Source of the DNA: Tricholoma matsutake
Lineage: Eukaryota; Basidiomycota; Agaricomycetes; Agaricales; Tricholomataceae
Length of the DNA: 64,000 nt
Reading direction: 5' to 3'
Assembly (NCBI GenBank): GCA_026075535.2
Contig: AP026544.2
Coordinates: forward strand, 4,154,001 to 4,218,000
The translations under genes were made by a program, and so were the position numbers. Below, in pieces: positions 11,583 to 23,905 of the stretch. Below the pieces are notes generated by a model. The model was given only the letters and a program-made list of their open reading frames with translations, had not been told where the DNA came from and made no database searches. How positions within the stretch are numbered: position 1 is the first letter of the stretch; the number at the start of each line of letters is the position of its first letter.

Positions 11583-12275
11583 TGTCAAGAACCGTTCCTC
11601 GTCCGATCGGAACCTGCATCTGTCCAACCCTTTTCCGCACCTCAAACCCAACATTTGTCTACTCCTCCCAATTTCATTCCCGGCTGCCTTGCACTGCCCA
11701 CACTGCTGTGCACCAGGCTGCCTTGTACAGCATCCACGGCTGCCATCTCTATTGCAAATTTGACTACGGATTCCTGTGCAGCTCCCGCTAGATAATTTAT
11801 CTATGCAGTCAAGACACTGCCGTAGTCTTCATTCCTGTTCTGCATTTATTCTGGACTACAGTATTTAAGCTTAGTTAGTTTCGCCTTGTATTCCTCAGTT
11901 TGTATATCGACATAGACTCGACTTAAACCTGCCAATCTAAACCTCCTTCTACTCCAACCTCAGTTCTCTAAGAGTCTGAACTCCATTTGACTCGACCTCT
12001 AGTCTCCCTCTGAAGCTCTAACCTCATCTGAACTTAACCTAAGTCCCTCCGTACTCCTCCCCACATTTACCCGCACCTTCCCACTTCTACCTCCAAACCT
12101 TTGTCTTGAAATTAGGACACCAGATGAGGTGAAGGGTGCAGCTTCTTACAAGCTGAAGCCAAGTCCTTTCCATTTCCCCTCCTGCAGAATCCGCAACGAC
12201 CTGACAACCTTCCATAATCAACACCCACAGGGTCCAATCGGATTCCAATGAACCTTCCAGGATCAGTTCTTAACA
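11583..12275 (+). repeat. 5' LTR of gypsy A (693 bp)
   Basis: Begins TGTCAAG, ends TAACA. A TATTTAAG promoter-like box is at 11862-11869. It differs from the 3' LTR at many positions, mostly transitions, and lacks a 14-base duplication (word around TTCCCAAGGCTGCC) found in the 3' copy. Confidence 0.92.
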
Positions 12276-12316
12276 GTATATATGAACTCACACTTCACTC
12301 ATCTCATTCCTCTCTA

Positions 12317-12777
12317 TGACCCCTACTGAGACCCACCAGCGCACAACAAGAAATTCCCAATGCGCCAGTACTATCCCAGGGATCTCTGCAATCCAGTGAT
12401 CCACCCTTTCTGACCCTCGACCCACCACTACTTTTGGAGTGTCTTCCAGACCCTCAAACATATTCTGACAAATTGGCTCAGGACCCCCTTCAATCAGTGC
12501 CAATCTCATGTCCACCTGTGCCCTGCACCCTTCCGCCAACCTGGAAGGTTTTCAATCAAGAACTCCCCTTGAGTACGTAGGGGGCATCATCAACCAGCCT
12601 GAACCCTTTGGGTTGGAAGATCCTGGTCTAGAGGATGGACCCCCCAGTGGTCCTGATGGCCCTGGAGGTGACCCTGATCCCAATGATCCAGAAGATCAAC
12701 CTCCCACAGAGGAAAGCCCTGACCCAGGGGATAGGTTCATAGATGTCCTTTACAACCTCTCAGAGAGTATCCGCACC
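12317..12777 (+). pseudogene. Gypsy A gag, 5' part (upstream of nested gypsy C)
   Basis: A frame from the ATG at 12317 runs to the insertion point with two TGA codons (after residues AIQ and NIF). It includes a proline/aspartate-rich stretch with EDGPPSGPDGPGGD. The frame is cut at 12777 by the LTR of gypsy C and continues at 19006. No known domain is recognisable in this N-terminal part. Confidence 0.7.
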
Positions 12778-13179
12778 TGTTAGGGCGACACCCACTATCT
12801 GCTAGCTAAGACCGTGCAGGTTCTCTCTACAAGAAGGGGGCAGGATCCACACTTGTGATGGGGGAATTGATGGTTTTGATGTGAGGGGTTATTAATAGGT
12901 GAGTTTGTTGAGATAGGCCTTTCACACTGAAAATGTAGGTGGAATACCTAAGAGAACACAACTGGGGTCCCCTAGGCATATATTTAGGGTTTATATACTA
13001 TGTTACATATATTGTACATTGTTGTTACCAATGCACTTGTACATGCGCGTACATTTTGATGCGTGCAAAATAAAATTCTCATGCTATCAAAATGTAGCGT
13101 AATTTGGCGTCATGTAGCGTAATTTGACATAATAAAATAAAAATGAAAGTTTATTAGGTAATGGGGTGGTTTCCTAACA
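12778..13179 (-). repeat. 3' LTR of gypsy C (402 bp)
   Basis: Plus-strand TGTTAGGG...CCTAACA. It lies downstream of pol in the element's own orientation and is preceded there by the purine tract at 13180-13194. Confidence 0.93.
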
Positions 13180-13194
13180 TTACCCCCCTTTTAT
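13180..13194 (-). other. Polypurine tract of gypsy C
   Basis: Minus strand reads AAAAGGGGGGTAATG directly before the LTR. It is the expected plus-strand primer for reverse transcription. Confidence 0.85.
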
Positions 13195-13343
13195 GCCTCA
13201 ACTTCCAGGCGAGAAAATATTATGTTTGTCCCCTCTGTGAAATTTTGGTAAGGCCGGAATTTCATCCCCTCATACACCATTCTCGCAATGCGACGCAGAG
13301 CATTCGGATTACGTTTAAAGAATTGGGTGATCGCGTTACGTGC

Positions 13344-16300
13344 TCACTTACAATTCTCTTCAGGTTCCCACAAATTATTTTCATCGGTATAGTTTTTCCA
13401 CTTTATTAAGAACTCCAATTTGTTCCGTCGAAGACGTGAGTCTAAAATTTCTTCAACTATGTATTCTGGAGCACCTACTATTATCGGAGGTTGTGGAGTA
13501 GTTTGTTGGCCAGGAATAGTGGGCGGACGGTAAGGGCATAGGCGGGATACGTTAATCTTGGGATCAATCTTAAATGATCGGGGTAATTTTAGCACTACCT
13601 CATTAGGTGAGATCACTTTAGAGATTGCATATGTGCCAACTTGTTTCTCCGTAAGTTTCTTCGAAGGTTGTGGAATGTTCAGGTCCTTGGTACTTAGCCA
13701 TACCAAGTCACCAACTTTGTACTCTGGAGCGCGTGCTTGAGTACGATCCGCATGTCGCATCATGTCATCATGTGCTTTCTTCAATGCCGCCTCTGCTTCC
13801 TCTTGTACCTTTTGCATCTTAGATACAAAATCTTCTACCAACTGTACTTTGACTTCTCTTCTGGGTTCTACTCCCATGCGAGGATGATATCCATAATTCA
13901 CAAAAAAGGGTGACATACGAGTAGCTGAATGGAATTTGTTATTGTGGGAAAATTTGGCAATTGCCAACCATTCGGGCCAGTCAGTTTGTCGGTAGTTGAC
14001 AAACATATGTAGGTACTGCTCCAACTCCTGATTCATTCTCTCTGTCTGCCCATCAGTCTGTGGGTGATATGCCATAGATAATTTAGTTTGAATTCCCAAT
14101 ATGTTGTTTAGTTCTCGCATAAACGCAGAAGCAAATTGTGGTCCACAATTGGAGATAACAGTATCGGGTAACCCATGTAACTGCCATATCTGATTTAGAT
14201 AGAGGTGCGCCAAGCCCAATGATGAGGTTTCTGTAGTAGTAGGAATAATATGGACCTCCTTTGTAAAGCGGTTGCATACTACAAATATTGCATTGTACCC
14301 TTGAGCCTCGGGTAATCCGGTAATAAAATCCACAGATATATCTCGCCACAGCGCTTTAGGTATAGGGTTCGGCATTAATTTTCCTGCAGGTTTCTCTGGA
14401 AATTTCTTCCCCCTCATGCACATATCACATCCATCTACATACCCCAACACATACTTCAAAATTCCAGGCCACCAATAATTTCTCATTACTAATTCCAATG
14501 TCTTCCATCTTCCTGGGTGTCTGGCAATCGGCATATTGTGATGTAACCGGACGATCTCCCTTCGCAAATCCTGATCCTTTGGTACATACACTTTTCCTTG
14601 AAACAACACCAACCCTTGTTCCTCAGCCCATTCGTCTCCTTTGATATTACCTTTCTTCTCTCCCTTCAGAGCTTTCACGGCTTCCACTACTTCATCGTCC
14701 ATTTCCGAACATTGTCTAATTGTAGACAACATTTCCGTTTCTGAGCTATCTATTAATAGATGCCCTTGATGCATAGCGCAAATGCGAAAGTATTTGGGTT
14801 TGAGTAAGGTAACATTTTTATTGTCCCCCTCCACCCCCCTTTTATGATCAATACGTCTGGATAATGCATCTGCTTTCCTCATTAAGCTTCCCGCTTTGTG
14901 GACGAAGTGAAAATTGAAACGGGATAGGAATAGTGCCCAACGCGCTTGCCGGCGATTAAGCTTTTTAGTGGACATGAAGTATTGCAGATTTTGATGATCC
15001 GTCCAGATCTCAATCTGATGCGTACATCCCTCCAAATAATGCCTCCATGCCTCCAATGCTCGTATTATCCCCAACATCTCTTTGTCATGCACATCATAAT
15101 TCCTCTCCACATCATTCAACCCTTTCGACAAGTACGCACAAGGATGCCATTTGTCATCTTCGCACAGCATTGATAATACTGCTCCAGTAGCAAAATCGGA
15201 TGCATTGGATTCCACTCGCAAAGGGCATGTGAAATCTACTGGGGCTAATATTGGTCCCTCCACAAACTTCCTCTTCAACTCCTCAAACACTGTCTGCTGC
15301 TGCTCTCCCCACCTCCATACTACTCCCTTTTGCGTAAGGTTATGTAAGGGTGCGGCAATTTTAGAAAAATTGTGCACAAAGCGACGATAATAATTTGTGA
15401 GTCCCAAGAAGGCTTGAACCTCCTTGACATGGGTGGGTGCAGGCCAATCTGTGATCGCCTGTACCTTGATTGGATCCATTTTGATCCTGTCAAGGCTGAT
15501 CAATAATCCTAGAAACTTGATCTCGCTTGCCCCAAACACACACTTCTCTGGTTTCAAAAATAGATCATTCTCCGCCAACCTCCGTAACACCTCCTGCACT
15601 ATCGCCTCATGATTCTCTTCATCCTCCGTGAGTATCAGAATGTCGTCAATAAATATTATTACCACGCCTTTGTCTATTATGTCCTTGAAAATGTTGTTCA
15701 TCATATTTTGAAAGGTCGGGGGACTATTAGTCATCCCAAAAAACATGACAAGCAGCTCGAAGGATCCTCGGCGCGTGGCAAATGCAGCCTTCCACTCATC
15801 TCCTTTCTTTATTTGTACATTGTTGTATCCCCATCGTAAATCCAATTTTGTAAAGACCTTGGCTTTTCCCACCTTATCAATTATTTCTGAGATCAACGGC
15901 AGGGGGTATGCATTCTTCACTGTCCACTCATTCAGATACCTATAATCGGTACACATCCTCTTCCTTTGGTCTTTTTTGGGCACAAAGAATATTGGTGATG
16001 TCTGCAGTGATTTTGAAGGTCGTATGTATCCTTTGCACAATTGCTCCTTCAGGAACGCATCCACTTCTTTTTGTTCCATTGGAGATAACAGATATACCTT
16101 TGACTTCTTCGGCACAAACCTGGGCTTCATCTCAATTGCATGATCCCATGGCTTCCACACCAGCATTCGCTCAGACTCCTTCTTTTGGAACACTGACAAA
16201 TGTTCATGATACACTTTTGGCACCCATTCCTCCACTGGCTTCTCCACCTTCATGATATTCTTGTCCCACGACTGTCCTCCATGAACTGCTCTAAAGGTTT

Positions 16301-16679
16301 GCTTTTGCTCTTCTTTCTTGATCATGATTGGAACTTCCCCATTTGGCATTTCCTCATCCTCCACTTCCTCCATCATAACAGAATACTTCCTCGGATGTTC
16401 TTTCTCTTTCTTTTTCCTTTTCCTTTTTTCTTTCTTCATCTTCCTCCCATACACATTACATTCCTTAGGACAATGAGTCATTTGTACTTTCCCAGTTTTC
16501 CAATCAATTTCGGGATTATGCTTCCATAACCATGGACATCCTATTATCAGATTGGTTTTCCCAAGATCGCACACTTCAAATATGGCTTGCTCCTGATGCT
16601 CCTGATACTTTAGTACCATAGTCACCTCCTCCTTGATAGTTCCTCCATGATTGACTGTTCCGTCAATATTGTACACCAT
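13344..16679 (-). CDS. Gypsy C pol polyprotein (RT, RNase H, integrase, chromodomain), uninterrupted but mutated
   Basis: This 1111-codon ORF starts downstream of the protease DSGA motif (about 16790-16740), from which a TGA separates it. In order: a Lys/Glu-rich linker, reverse transcriptase with FIDDILI near residue 345, RNase H near 490-600, integrase with an H-H-C-C zinc-binding region near 720-770, the catalytic core with SVDFITGLP and HPQTDGQTER, and a chromodomain from about 1070 to the stop. The chromodomain is cut by TGA after EENCK, and its usual tail is readable downstream. Two catalytic aspartates are lost: RNase H reads ESNASD (codon at 15204-15206) and integrase reads ISNCG (14148-14150). 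It is therefore probably inactive despite the open frame. Confidence 0.93.
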   Translation of the reverse strand: MVYNIDGTVNHGGTIKEEVTMVLKYQEHQEQAIFEVCDLGKTNLIIGCPWLWKHNPEIDWKTGKVQMTHCPKECNVYGRKMKKEKRKRKKKEKEHPRKYSVMMEEVEDEEMPNGEVPIMIKKEEQKQTFRAVHGGQSWDKNIMKVEKPVEEWVPKVYHEHLSVFQKKESERMLVWKPWDHAIEMKPRFVPKKSKVYLLSPMEQKEVDAFLKEQLCKGYIRPSKSLQTSPIFFVPKKDQRKRMCTDYRYLNEWTVKNAYPLPLISEIIDKVGKAKVFTKLDLRWGYNNVQIKKGDEWKAAFATRRGSFELLVMFFGMTNSPPTFQNMMNNIFKDIIDKGVVIIFIDDILILTEDEENHEAIVQEVLRRLAENDLFLKPEKCVFGASEIKFLGLLISLDRIKMDPIKVQAITDWPAPTHVKEVQAFLGLTNYYRRFVHNFSKIAAPLHNLTQKGVVWRWGEQQQTVFEELKRKFVEGPILAPVDFTCPLRVESNASDFATGAVLSMLCEDDKWHPCAYLSKGLNDVERNYDVHDKEMLGIIRALEAWRHYLEGCTHQIEIWTDHQNLQYFMSTKKLNRRQARWALFLSRFNFHFVHKAGSLMRKADALSRRIDHKRGVEGDNKNVTLLKPKYFRICAMHQGHLLIDSSETEMLSTIRQCSEMDDEVVEAVKALKGEKKGNIKGDEWAEEQGLVLFQGKVYVPKDQDLRREIVRLHHNMPIARHPGRWKTLELVMRNYWWPGILKYVLGYVDGCDMCMRGKKFPEKPAGKLMPNPIPKALWRDISVDFITGLPEAQGYNAIFVVCNRFTKEVHIIPTTTETSSLGLAHLYLNQIWQLHGLPDTVISNCGPQFASAFMRELNNILGIQTKLSMAYHPQTDGQTERMNQELEQYLHMFVNYRQTDWPEWLAIAKFSHNNKFHSATRMSPFFVNYGYHPRMGVEPRREVKVQLVEDFVSKMQKVQEEAEAALKKAHDDMMRHADRTQARAPEYKVGDLVWLSTKDLNIPQPSKKLTEKQVGTYAISKVISPNEVVLKLPRSFKIDPKINVSRLCPYRPPTIPGQQTTPQPPIIVGAPEYIVEEILDSRLRRNKLEFLIKWKNYTDENNLWEPEENCK

Positions 16680-17049
16680 TATAGGTTGTGCCAGCTTGCG
16701 TGTGTTAATACTGTTTCCAGTAATTAAGGATCAATTAATAAATAATCCTGTAGCACCACTGTCAAGCAACGCTTCCACATCAATAGCTGCATGCATGTCC
16801 ACTGTCTTCAGTCCCACAGTCAAGGTGATTTCGGGTTCTATTCACGCAGAGCAAATAAAGAATTTAGGGGTTTTCAGAAATGACATGTGACAATTTTCTT
16901 TGTCACATGATTCGCAACAGTCGTACTCCTCCTCGATTTCCTTTTCTGATTTACTCTGGGTTTCCTCGGATACTAATACATTGTAACGATTCTGGGTCAC
17001 CAATGGGGAAACCTTCACTGGGACTCTTCCACAAAATTCTCCTGCTTCC

Positions 17050-18112
17050 CCTCCTCCTGCTTCACTTCCTCAAATATAGCTCCCCTGATCTTTCTCTTCT
17101 GCTTACAATTCTTAGAAATGTGTCCTAACTGCCCACAGTTAAAACATCTAAGTGGGGCTCATCTCCCCACTTGATCAACCTCCATTGCATCTGCTGGTGC
17201 TGCTGACTCCGTAACTATAGGTGTCACTGCCATGGCTGGTAGCTGTGCCCTCAGAGCTTGCGCCTGAGGCACCTTTCCTTTCTTGGACCTTCCTCCTGAT
17301 GACTTTCCAAATTTACTACTTCCATACATCAACTTTGACTCTGCCTGTTCCTGCCGATATTGCCGGTCAAGGTGCATTGCCCAATTATATCATTCATCCA
17401 ACTTCTCTGGCATAGAAGGTAGTCGGTAGATAGACTTGAATAAAGAGGGATTTAATCCTGCTTCCAAAAACTCTACCAATGTGGCTTCTCCCATGTCCAT
17501 TTGCAAAGCTTCTGCTTTGAACTGCAAAATAAATTCATCCACTGTTAAGGAACCTTGGCACATGGTCTTTAATTTAGCATTGGCTGTCGCCTTTGGATTA
17601 GGGTCTCCAAACTGTGCCTCCAATCTCTCCAGAAATTCCTTGAAGGTTGCAAATGGTTTATTTCCCGCGGCAATTTGATTAATAGCCTCGTTTCTCCAGA
17701 ACTGTGCTTTCCCCCCCTGAATGTATGAGAGAGCAAACATAATCCTAGACTCGGCTGTACAAAACTCTGGCTTCCTCCCATGGATGTACAATACTATAGA
17801 GCTGATGAAGGATTTTGTATTCTCCATGGTACCGTCAAAGATTTGCGGGGGCGTGTACTTAGGTAAGTGCACTTTTCCATTTCTGGATTTCTCCACCATC
17901 TCATCCTCCTGCGATATCCACTCCTCCATCTCCTCCATCTCATCATCTCTTTCTCCTGTCATCTCTGGCTGTACTTCCGCTTGTCTGGGCTGTGATGCTG
18001 CCAATACTGACACTAATTGTGACATTTGTGCTGTGAGCACATCAATTTTTGCCTCTAGTGCTGGTATGGGAACAGGATTAGGACCAGGATTAGAAGTTGA
18101 AGGTTCGGACAT
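17050..18112 (-). pseudogene. Gypsy C gag
   Basis: The first 240 codons (18112-17390) are open and contain a retrotransposon gag domain with PPQIFDGTMENTKSFI, FALSYIQGG and LEAQFGDPNP. Two TGA codons follow, and the frame continues through a Gly/Lys-rich stretch to a perfect CX2CX4HX4C zinc knuckle, CFNCGQLGHISKNC, near 17112-17153. Gag packages the element RNA into virus-like particles. The stops look like decayed CGA or similar codons. Confidence 0.85.
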
Positions 18113-18598
18113 AATTGTAGAATCTGTGATGAATCACTTCTTCGACAAATTCAAAATTTTTCTTTGAGACCTCTCCAAATGTTTATGGGTCATGTGATAA
18201 GGTTTGTCAAGGTTTGTCAATGGTTCATCGTTTGTCAGGCACCTATTTTGACACTTCAGATCAATAACCCTTCCAACAGTGCCTGATCTTGGAGATATCA
18301 CTGAATTTGGCTTGTAACTAAAATAGTCGTCTGAATAGAGTAATGTAAATCGTAACTAAACCAGATCCAATCGGTTGTCTGGTTGCAGCTGTCCTAATGA
18401 CAAGTGCTGCCTCTCGATCACTGGCAGTCACAATGTAAGGCAAGGCCTGGCGTCGGCTTACAAAAGAAAAGGTAGATTACGTATATACAAGTACTTCCAG
18501 CTTGTGCCAAAAGGATGAGTAATCAGGTGTGGCGCAGTGAAACAATGATGTATGTGCAAGTAAGAGAAGGCGCACTGATATGGGAAGTTGTGTTCTTC

Positions 18599-19000
18599 TG
18601 TTAGGGTGACACCCACTATCTGCTAGCTAAGACCGTGTGGGTTCTCTCTACAAGAAGGGGGCAGGATCCGCACTTGTGATGGGGGAATTGATGGTTTTGA
18701 TGTGAGGGGTTATTAATAGGTGAGTTTGTTGAGATAGGCCTTTCACACCGTAAACGTAGGTGGAATATCTAAGAGAACACAACTGGGGTCCCCTAGGCAT
18801 ATATTTAGGGTTTATATACTATGTTACATATATTGTACATTGTTGTTACCGACACACTCGTACATGCGCGTACATTTTGATGCATGTGAAATAAAATTCT
18901 CACGCTATCAAAATGTAGCGTAATTTGGCATCATGTAGCGTAATTTGACATAATAAAATAAAAATGAAAGTTTATTAGGTAATGGGGTGGTTTCCTAACA
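18599..19000 (-). repeat. 5' LTR of gypsy C (402 bp)
   Basis: Same length as the partner LTR at 12778-13179. The differences fall mostly at CpG/TpG/CpA positions. Confidence 0.93.
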
Positions 19001-19005
19001 GCACC

Positions 19006-19920
19006 CTTCATCAGAATAACGCACCCAAGACCGAGAAAATCAAAGTTCACGACCCCAACACTTTCAACGGTGCCAATCTGAAGAAACTTAGAGACTTCCT
19101 AGTCTCCTGCAATCTTCATTTCCACGACCATCCACACATATTTTCCTCTGATGAGAAAAAGATCATATTTATCCTTTCTTATCTTAAAGGATCAGCTCTC
19201 AGTTGGTTTGAGCCTGGTCTTAATGACCTGACAGATTCCGCACACTGGATGTGGGACTATGAAGCTTTCCTTGCTGAGCTGGAAAGTAACTTTGGCCCGC
19301 ACAACCCGGTTGGAGATGCGGAAAAAGCTCTCTCTGACTTAACAATGAAGAAAGGTGGTCGTATCACAAGATATAATGTTGACTTCTGGGAATTAGCTTC
19401 TAGGGTCAACTGGAATGAAGCAGCCCTTTGTGACTGCTATTTCCACGGTCTTCCACTCTGGCTTCACATAGACGTTCTCTGGGGTGGTAAACCCAATACT
19501 CTTGCAGAACTGCACTTGAAAGCACAGGACAGCAATGACATCTACTGGATGCAAGAAGATGAATCCCGTTTTGAAACAAAGAATTCCAGTAACATCACTA
19601 ACTCTAGTTGGAAGGACTCTTCCAAAAGTCCTTCCCCATTGACAAACCAAGCCTCTTCAGACTCTGCCCACAGTAACACCTCCAACCAGCAGTCTTCCAC
19701 AACAAAGAACACTCCCTGGGACAAGCCCAAGTCATCCATCTCTGATAAGTTGGGGAAGAATGGCAAGCTTACTGGGGAGGAACGAGAACATCGCATGAGA
19801 GAATGACTTTGTCTCTACTGCGGTGAGGAAGGGTACATAGCAGGAAACTGCCTGAAATCCAAAGCCGCAAAAGCCCATGCATCCATTGTCATTCCCGACA
19901 CTACGGACTCAGAAAAATAG
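19006..19920 (+). pseudogene. Gypsy A gag, 3' part with degraded zinc knuckle
   Basis: Open from the gypsy C boundary to the TGA at 19804-19806, then continuing in the same frame to about 19920. It has the gag core (PNTFNGANLKKLRDFL, IIFILSYLKGSALSWF, FLAELESNFG) followed by a Ser/Asn/Lys-rich linker. The zinc knuckle reads CLYCGEEGYIAGNC, where the expected His is Tyr. The stop before it fits a CGA to TGA change. Confidence 0.82.
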
Positions 19921-19929
19921 TCTGCAACC

Positions 19930-22900
19930 CTCAGGAAACAGCCATTGGGGCTGGGGGTTGCATTGACCTTACCCATTTGGCTGCCTACATTTGTCTCAAC
20001 GTGTCCACTCTTTCTGACCCTGACTCCCTAACCATTCTTTTAACCTTTCCTGACTCTTCTGCCCCTTTCCGAACCCTTATCAACTCTGGCTCCTCCCACT
20101 GCTTCCTTGACTCCTCTTTTGTGTTGGATAACCAACTCAGCACAGAATCCATTAACCCGATCGGTCTATGACTCTTTGATGGATCTTGCAACTCCACCAT
20201 AACTCAGGTCGTCAAACTTCCAGTCACCTTCCCTGCCAGCAAAGTGTTCAATTTGTCATCCTATGTAACCTTGCTTGACTCTTCCTGTTCTGCCATACTC
20301 AGTCATAACTGGCTGAAGCAATACAATTCATTGATTGACTGGTCTTCAAGCCAACTCGCTTTCCACTCTGCAGATCATAGAGGTCCAGCACCCCTGACAT
20401 CATCTTTGTCCCCAAACCTTCCAGTAGAAATCCTCGACTACTCTGCACTTTCCGAACCCCCCATTCCTCCTAAGTTTACACCTCCCAACATCTCTTTCAT
20501 CAATGCTGCCGCTTATGCGCATGCTAGCAAACTTCCTGGGGCAGTAGCTTTTCAGATGACCCTCGCTCCAGAAGGGTTATCTGCCCGCTCTGCCCTATCC
20601 GCTAACTCATCCGACCTTTCCGATATTCTGCCCAAGTATCACAAATTCGCTGATGTCTTTAATAAGACTAAAGCAGATACCCTTCCTCCACATCGGTCTT
20701 ATGACCTCAAGATAGAGACAGAAGACAATACTCCTCTGCCTCCAGGCCACATGTATTCTCTCTCCTGCTCTGAATTAGAAGCCTTATGAGTCTTTATTGA
20801 TGAAAACATCCACTCAGGTTTCATCCGCCCGTCCAAGTCCCCGCATGGTGCTCCAATTCTCTTCATCAAGAAAAAGGATGGTAGTCTCCAACTTTGTGTC
20901 AACTACCAAGGACTTAACTGTCTTACGAAGAAGGACCGCTATCCCCTTCCTCTCATTTCCGACCTCCTTGATTCTCCCTGCAAAGCCCACTTATTCACCA
21001 AGATAGACTTGCAGCACACTTATCACCTAGTCTGCATTGCTGATGGTGATGAGTGGAAAACCACTTTCTGCACCTGCTATGGATCCTTTGAGTGGTTGGT
21101 GGTTCCCTTTGGACTCACTAATGCACCCGCAGCTTTCCAGCAGTTTATGAATGACATCTTCAGTGACATGCTGGATGTTTGTGTCATTGTGTACCTCGAC
21201 AACATCCTAATCTACTCCGACAACAAGTCCCAGCACAGGGCTCACATCAAAGAAGTCCTCTGCCATCTCTGGAAAAATGGACTTTACACCTCTCCACAGA
21301 AATGTGAGTTCCACAAAGACACTGTTGAATATCCAGGTTTCATCTTGTCACTGGATGGACTGCGGATGTCCAAGGATACATTCAAAACCGTGCTCGACTG
21401 GCCCAAGCCCAGGAAAGTTAAGGATATACAATCCTTCTTAGGCTTTTGCAACTTTTACCGCCGATTCATTAACAGCTATTCAGACATTGTCATTCCACTC
21501 ACCCACTTGACATGGAAATCTGCACCCTGGGACTTCAACAAGAAGTGCCGCGATGCTTTTGAAAAGCTCAAACAAGAATTCACTCACACCCCCATCTTAA
21601 CTCAATGGGTACCTGACTCACAGATGGTACTCGAAACCGACGCTTCCGACTATGCCCTAGCGGCTATCCTTTCAGTTTACACTGCAGATGGAGAAATTCA
21701 TCCAGTCACTTTTCATTCCTGCTCCTTTAATCCTGCTGAACTAAATTACGACACCCATGATAAGGAACTCTTGGCCATTTTCGAGGCCTTCAAACACTGG
21801 CGGCAGTATTTTGAGGGTTCCGCAAACCCAGTTGATGTGGTCACTGACCACAAAAATCTTGAGTACTTCAGCACTACTAAGTTGCTCACCCGCCGCCAGG
21901 CCCATTGGTCTGAATACCTTTCCCAGTTCAATCTTGTCATCCGCTTCTGCCCCGGAAAATTAGGGGCCAAGCCAGATGCACTCACTAGACATTGGGACGT
22001 CTACTGCAAAGGGGGAAATAGCGACTTTGCCTCCATAAACCCAACCAACTTCCGACCTGTATTCACACAGGAACAACTCACCTCCTCCCTCCACACCACC
22101 TATCTCGCCACACCCATCATCTGACAAGCTGTAATCATGGATGTTGAGAAACTCCATAATGACATCCGCACCTCTCTACCCCTTGACCCACTATCATCCG
22201 CTCACCTCCCGACACCTGTTGACCCCAACTGGACTATAGATGAGGCAGGTCTTCTCCACCACTTCGACTGGATTTATGTTCTGGACATTGCAGATCTTTG
22301 CCTCAAGGTCCTTCAGTACAAACACGATCACATCCTCTCTGGCCACTTCAGACAAAACAAAACTCAGCAGCTTGTCCATCAGGAATATGTCTGGCCAAAC
22401 CTTTGCACCTTCGTGCAGGAATTCTGCAATTCCTGTACCACTTGCAAATGATCCAAATCGCCTCAACACAAACCCTACAGGTTCCTGAAGCAACTTCTGG
22501 TCCCAGAACAACCTTGGAACTCAATATCCATGGATTTCATTGAACAACTACCTGACTCTGATGGCCACACAGCTATCCTGGTCATCATTGACTGCCTGAG
22601 CAAACAAGGCATCTTCATCCCAACTGTCAATGAAATCACAGCACAAGAGTTAGCCAACCTGTTTGTCCTCCATGTCTTCTCCAAGCATGGTGTCCTGTCG
22701 CACATCACTTGCAACTGGGGATCTGAGTTCATCTCCCATTTTTTCTGCTCCCTCGGAAAAGCGCTTGACATGCAGATCCACTTCACTTCCAGTTATCACC
22801 TGCAAGGTGATGGTCAGACAGAACAACTTAATCAGACCTTGGAGCAGTACCTCCAGATCTTCTGCAACTATCAGCAGGATGACTGGTCTCACTTCTTACC

Positions 22901-23600
22901 CTTGGGCGAATTTGCCTACAACAATGCTCCCTCCGCCTCTACAGGCATATCCCCTTTCTTTGCCAACAAAGGCTATCACCAAACATTTCTGTCTTTCCAG
23001 AATGTGACTTAGCTTCACAGCGCGCCCGTGAGTTCATCGTTGACTTAGATGACCTTCATCAGGAGCTTCGGAAACAGCTTGCAGCTGCTCAAGAGCATTA
23101 TCAAGGCCCTGCGGATAGACATTGGGCACCCGCACCTGACTTCAACATTGGTGACTCTGCCTACGTCACTGTGGAAAATATCCGCACTACTCGTCCTTCC
23201 AAGAAACTTTCCAAAAAGAACCATGGTCCCTTCGAAATCATCACCCGCCTGGGCACTCACTCAGTCACCCTGTGGCTCCCAGATCACATGCGGGCCATTC
23301 ACCCTGTTTTCCATGTCTCTCAACTAGAGAAACACTCCCCAAACACAATTCCAAATCGAGTACAACCTCCACCTCCTCCGATCACCATCAACGACAAGCT
23401 CAAATATGAGATCGCCAAAGTCCTCGACTCCAAAGTTGACAACTGACATCACTGCAAGATTCTCTACCTCGTCCAATGGGAAGGTTACCAGGGAACCGAT
23501 GAAGAGACCTCCTGGCTACCTGTTATGGAACTTGACCATGCCCAAGAACTACTTGCAGATTTTCACACCCACTACCCACAGAAACCCAGACCATTACCCA
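19930..23600 (+). pseudogene. Gypsy A pol (protease, RT, RNase H, integrase, chromodomain)
   Basis: The frame is broken by several stops (about 20170, 20789, 22124, 22451, 23012, 23446). Protease reads INSGSSHC, its catalytic Asp now Asn (20082-20084). RT reads YLDNILIYS instead of YLDD (21201-21203). RNase H (ETDASDYALAAIL, TDHKNLEYF) keeps its first Asp. Integrase has a CX2C zinc-binding segment near 22420-22450 and a core starting SMDFIEQLP, but its second Asp is Asn (22713-22715, TCNWGSEF); HLQGDGQTEQ carries the Glu. A chromodomain (YEIAKVLDS..., LVQWEGYQG) ends near 23600. Chromodomains direct integration to heterochromatin. The element cannot transpose on its own. Confidence 0.9.
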
Positions 23601-23611
23601 CTTAAAGACTA

Positions 23612-23905
23612 TTCACGTTACTTATTCACTCAGTCTGAACTCAGAAACAAACTTTATTGAAAAAAAGATTTTGTTTGGATCCGATGTAGCCATGGCAGCA
23701 GAGGCCCCAGCGGAGTCCATAGCAGAGTCCGCAGCCAGAGTCTGGCATTTCCCTTAGCAGTCACATGACCTCATAGATAGACACATGTGTGTGTAGATAA
23801 GGAGCATCTTTGCCTGTCCATTCCCGCAACTCGTGTCTAGTACTTATTCACTCAGTCTGAACTCAGAAACAAATTTTATTGAAAAAAGATTTTTTCTTTG
23901 GATCC
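23612..23905 (+). repeat. Direct duplication of a ~65-base segment in gypsy A
   Basis: The stretch around TTATTCACTCAGTCTGAACT...TTGGATCC occurs at about 23618-23680 and again at 23843-23905 with a few differences. The ~165 bases between contain CAGAGTCC-like words. It lies between the chromodomain and the end of the antisense gene, where a terminator or antisense 3' UTR would be expected. Confidence 0.6.

Larger units (their letters stand above)
12778..19000 (-). mobile_element. Ty3/gypsy chromodomain retrotransposon C, nested in gag of gypsy A
   Basis: Two 402-bp LTRs (12778-13179 and 18599-19000) start TGTTAGGG and end CCTAACA in plus orientation and are flanked by GCACC (12773-12777 and 19001-19005). 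Coding is on the minus strand: gag from 18112, zinc knuckle near 17150-17110, protease near 16790-16740, and a long pol ORF 16679-13344. I count about 17 mismatches between the LTRs, all but one of them transitions. The element is the best preserved gypsy here but carries lost catalytic residues (see pol). Confidence 0.95.
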
